A stretch of DNA of 8,591 bases. Source: EC70 sp018675395. GTDB taxonomy: Bacteria; Verrucomicrobiota; Verrucomicrobiia; Verrucomicrobiales; DEV007. Numbering within the stretch: position 1 is the first letter of the stretch; every line of letters starts with the position of its first letter. Shown in pieces: positions 6,264 through 8,591 of the stretch. The position numbers were made by a program, and so were the translations under genes. A model generated the notes under the pieces. It saw only the letters and a program-made list of their open reading frames with translations, did no database searches and was not told the DNA's origin. The DNA is taken from positions 1 through 8,591 of the forward strand of contig JABGYE010000141.1 in NCBI GenBank assembly GCA_018675395.1, written 5' to 3'.

Positions 6264-7222
6264 TGAAGGTATCCTTTCACAGAGCACGGCAATTACCATC
6301 ATTGTCTAGTGATTTTGGGTTTTCGCTAGTGGAGGTTATGATTGCTTCTGCAATTGCTGCATCAGTTTTAACGGGTGCGGCTCTTGCGTATAATGCAATA
6401 GGAATGAATCAGCGTAAGGTTTCTACTATTGTATCTATAGAAATCGGTCAATCATCTGCAAGAAATTATTACGATATTAATGGAGGCACTGTAACTACTT
6501 ATAAGGCTCCAAGTTATGGGCGTGCAGCTAGGGCAGACCGTGTTCGTAGTCGATTCTGGGATGATGTATCTCATGCATCTGCTGTGTTTTGTCTTGCGAG
6601 GGGTGGATTGAATTCATTTCGACCAGTGTATATCCCCTTGGACGGTGAGATTGATGGAAGAACTTTGGATTCTCCTGAATCATTCAGATTGCATCTTGCC
6701 AAAGTGATGAGTCAAAGCTCATCAGTATATAAGTCATGGAGGGGAAGTTCTTCATTTAACAATGGCTCAATTTTTATTTTACAGCCCAGTGGGTTCCAGG
6801 ATTTTCTTGCTGTTAGGGCTATTTATGACATCGATATACAAAGTACAGCCAAACCACTAGGCACCTACGCAAGTGTAAAACGTTATTCCTGGAATGAGCT
6901 AACCGATTATTATGACGTTTTTTATCCTGATGATGGAAATGGGGTTCCATTCCAACCATTGTTTGTTTTTCATGAGAGACGAACAAGGCTAATACATAGT
7001 GAAGGCCCACTGGACAATTTTAAAACGGCGTCTGATATGCCTTTTTATTTTATTTGGTGGCCTGACCCTGCAACTTCAAGCCTAGGTAGATCCAAATTGT
7101 TGTCTGAATTTTCTTCTGATAGAAGTTCTGAATTTGGAACGCCTAACCCTTTGCCTGCATATTCAGGCATGGCAGGAAGAACCAATTATTTTTTTACGGT
7201 TCCTTTATACCCTTCAATGTAA
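6263..7222 (+). CDS. Prepilin-type N-terminal cleavage/methylation protein (minor pilin, PilW-like in size)
   Basis: A 319-residue protein with an unmistakable class III (prepilin) leader: 19 residues carrying H, R and R, then G19|FSLVEVMIASAIAASVLTG. Gly19 is position -1, Phe20 the N-methylated residue and Glu24 the +5 glutamate. The hydrophobic helix runs to about residue 43. The mature protein would be about 300 residues, larger than typical major pilins and nearer to PilW/GspJ-type minor pilins. The globular part is rich in Tyr, Ser and Asp, with aromatic patches (FYFIWWPDP near 280-290, NYFFTVPLYPS at the C-terminus). Only Cys110 is present, so no intramolecular disulfide is possible, unlike many pilins. 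Processing needs a PilD-type peptidase, not encoded here. It starts on the last base of the preceding stop codon. Confidence 0.88.
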   Translation: MKVSFHRARQLPSLSSDFGFSLVEVMIASAIAASVLTGAALAYNAIGMNQRKVSTIVSIEIGQSSARNYYDINGGTVTTYKAPSYGRAARADRVRSRFWDDVSHASAVFCLARGGLNSFRPVYIPLDGEIDGRTLDSPESFRLHLAKVMSQSSSVYKSWRGSSSFNNGSIFILQPSGFQDFLAVRAIYDIDIQSTAKPLGTYASVKRYSWNELTDYYDVFYPDDGNGVPFQPLFVFHERRTRLIHSEGPLDNFKTASDMPFYFIWWPDPATSSLGRSKLLSEFSSDRSSEFGTPNPLPAYSGMAGRTNYFFTVPLYPSM

Positions 7223-7232
7223 ATGCTGCTAA

Positions 7233-8591
7233 ATGAACTTAAATAACATAGGGCCAAGGCCATTAGAGACTGGAAGTACAATTCTTATGAGTCTTGTCGT
7301 TATGACTGTAGGCACAGTAGGCTTGGCTTCTTGGATCTCATTGTTGTCTGCTCGTTCTTCTCATATTAACAATAAGGAATATGTACTTTCACATCAGATA
7401 GCAGAATTAAATTCACGATCAGTAGCAAAGGAGTCATTATATGGCAGAGCTTTGACGGTTAGACAGGCTTCTCCACGGTTTATTGTTATGCCGGATTCCG
7501 ATAGTCGGACCATTATACCTGCTATAGGCGAGTCTGCTCTGTCTTCGACCGTAACGACCAACAGTATTGTATCCATAGGTCAGGGTAATGGTTATGGATT
7601 CCAAGTTGGGGTTCCTGTTTCAATGAATGTGGGCAGGAGAGGGGCAACAACGAACACGACGAGATTACCCGCATCCCTTTATTTACGTAATTACCTTCTC
7701 AGGAGCCGATCAGCTCAATTGTCTGGTGATTTAATCGTTATGCATCGCCCCAAATCAAATACAGTGAAGGGACAGCGACTGTCAGGTAATATAAAAGTTT
7801 ATGGGAATACATTGATTTGGGCCCCAGAAAATATTTTCATAGGTGACTCAGTAAGAACATTTACTTACATGATCCCTACCATTACTGAATTTGATGGTGG
7901 CAAAGCTATTAGAGGTTTGGACGGGCAGTATTTTCCGCCTTCAAATTTCGCAATGCTAGCTATGACTAGTGGAGCTGCGAGTTCAGGGTCTGTCTTCTCA
8001 GGGAAAATAGATGCTATTGATCCTAATAACACAGGGGCATGGTCAATGAGAAAATCTATAGAGAAGATTGGATGCACAAAGGTAAGAGGCAACGCCACTC
8101 ATAACGATGGGCGTGGAGTTATTAGCAATGGGAAAGGTAAGATTGAAATAGACTTGGGATCTTCATTTCTTCCTAATATTCATATCGAAGACAATATTAG
8201 TGAAGTGCATTTCCGCGGTCAGTCTAATTTTGTTTTTAGTCATGCTGAGCGGCTTCCCGCAGTGGCCATTATAATTACTCAGTCAGCAGAATCGGCATTG
8301 GATCTTAGTAGAATTTATTTTCACGGTAAAAGTAATCGCAGGCTAGTAGTTGCAGTAAAAAAGAATATCCAATCTAGTTCTTACGATGTTCAATTTGCTT
8401 TCACTGAAGCGTCTATTAATCCACTGTGGAGAATGATCCTAATTGCAGAGGATATGCCCTTAAAAATCCTTGAAGAACAGAATCCGGTCGGGAAGGTGAC
8501 GATACAGGGGGGTATTGCAACAGATCAATCATTTGAATGGTCTCAAAATGGAAATAAAAAACTCCATGTCATACGTGATCCTGAACCTAAA
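7233..8591 (+). CDS. PilX/GspK-type prepilin-like protein lacking Glu5, large beta-rich ectodomain, 3' partial
   Basis: From the ATG at 7233, ten bases after the preceding stop, the frame is open for 453 codons to the window edge, with no stop seen. The N-terminus has a 14-residue leader (RPLETG), then a hydrophobic helix (about 16-38, STILMSLVVMTVGTVGLASW) and a charged helical continuation (SARSSHINNKEY). This is the PilX N-terminal/GspK pattern. Cleavage after Gly14 would put Met19 at +5, so the usual glutamate is missing, as in GspK-type tip subunits. The rest is polar and beta-rich. Around residues 163-205 alternating strands (LSGDLIVMHR ... GNIKVYGNTLIWAPENIFIG) look like rungs of a polymer-like or beta-helix fold, which is a guess. 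Only one cysteine is seen. An ATG at 7223 starts a seven-codon frame only. Function is inferred from the N-terminus and neighbours. Confidence 0.82.
   Translation, partial: MNLNNIGPRPLETGSTILMSLVVMTVGTVGLASWISLLSARSSHINNKEYVLSHQIAELNSRSVAKESLYGRALTVRQASPRFIVMPDSDSRTIIPAIGESALSSTVTTNSIVSIGQGNGYGFQVGVPVSMNVGRRGATTNTTRLPASLYLRNYLLRSRSAQLSGDLIVMHRPKSNTVKGQRLSGNIKVYGNTLIWAPENIFIGDSVRTFTYMIPTITEFDGGKAIRGLDGQYFPPSNFAMLAMTSGAASSGSVFSGKIDAIDPNNTGAWSMRKSIEKIGCTKVRGNATHNDGRGVISNGKGKIEIDLGSSFLPNIHIEDNISEVHFRGQSNFVFSHAERLPAVAIIITQSAESALDLSRIYFHGKSNRRLVVAVKKNIQSSSYDVQFAFTEASINPLWRMILIAEDMPLKILEEQNPVGKVTIQGGIATDQSFEWSQNGNKKLHVIRDPEPK

Noticed and set aside
7223..7246. Seven-codon frame from the ATG at 7223, overlapping the next gene's start
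   Set aside because: Too short to support as a leader peptide; it is out of frame and has no attenuator-like structure or ribosome site.
7394..8098. Reverse-strand open frames at 7394-7576 and 7865-8098
   Set aside because: Both lie inside the long + strand frame from 7233 that runs unbroken to the window end and has a credible prepilin-like N-terminus.

Overview
The window reads as a stretch of a Gram-negative bacterial chromosome carrying part of a type IV pilus (T4P) locus. All genes are on the + strand and nearly end to end. The mix of an N-terminally open, secreted-looking delta-60 repeat protein with a chitobiase C-terminal-like domain, a divergent PilM/N/O/P-type inner-membrane set and prepilin-like proteins suggests the PVC group, most likely Verrucomicrobiota. 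That assignment is an inference from gene content and style; no rRNA or other marker gene is present.

Layout. (1) 2-2473: the 3' part of a large gene that runs in from the left edge. It encodes the end of a chitobiase/beta-hexosaminidase C-terminal-like domain followed by about 13-14 delta-60 (beta-propeller type) repeats. (2) 2548-3615: a PilT/PilU-family retraction ATPase with all its motifs intact. (3) 3612-4502: a degenerate PilM/GspL-like actin-fold protein. (4) 4506-5105 and 5098-5658: two small single-pass membrane proteins in the positions and with the shapes of PilN and PilO. (5) 5670-6263: a periplasmic protein with a signal peptide and an RNPF motif, resembling PilP/GspC. (6) 6263-7222: a prepilin with a clear G|FSLVE processing site. 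(7) 7233-8591: a PilX/GspK-type prepilin-like protein without Glu5 and with a large beta-rich ectodomain. Its reading frame stays open to the right edge.

From PilT onward the genes overlap by 1-8 bases or are separated by 3-11 bases, and several starts have no evident Shine-Dalgarno sequence. This fits one transcript with translational coupling. The pieces form a plausible sub-machine: a retraction motor, a PilM-N-O-P alignment complex linking the inner membrane to a secretin encoded elsewhere, and two minor-pilin-like subunits. The delta-60 propeller protein next door could be the extracellular adhesin or tip-associated component, playing the role PilY1 plays in proteobacteria, but this is a hypothesis. 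PilB, PilC, PilQ, PilD and a short major pilin are not in the window.

No RNA gene, CRISPR array, insertion sequence or convincing promoter or terminator was seen. No stretch over 300 bases lacks a gene.
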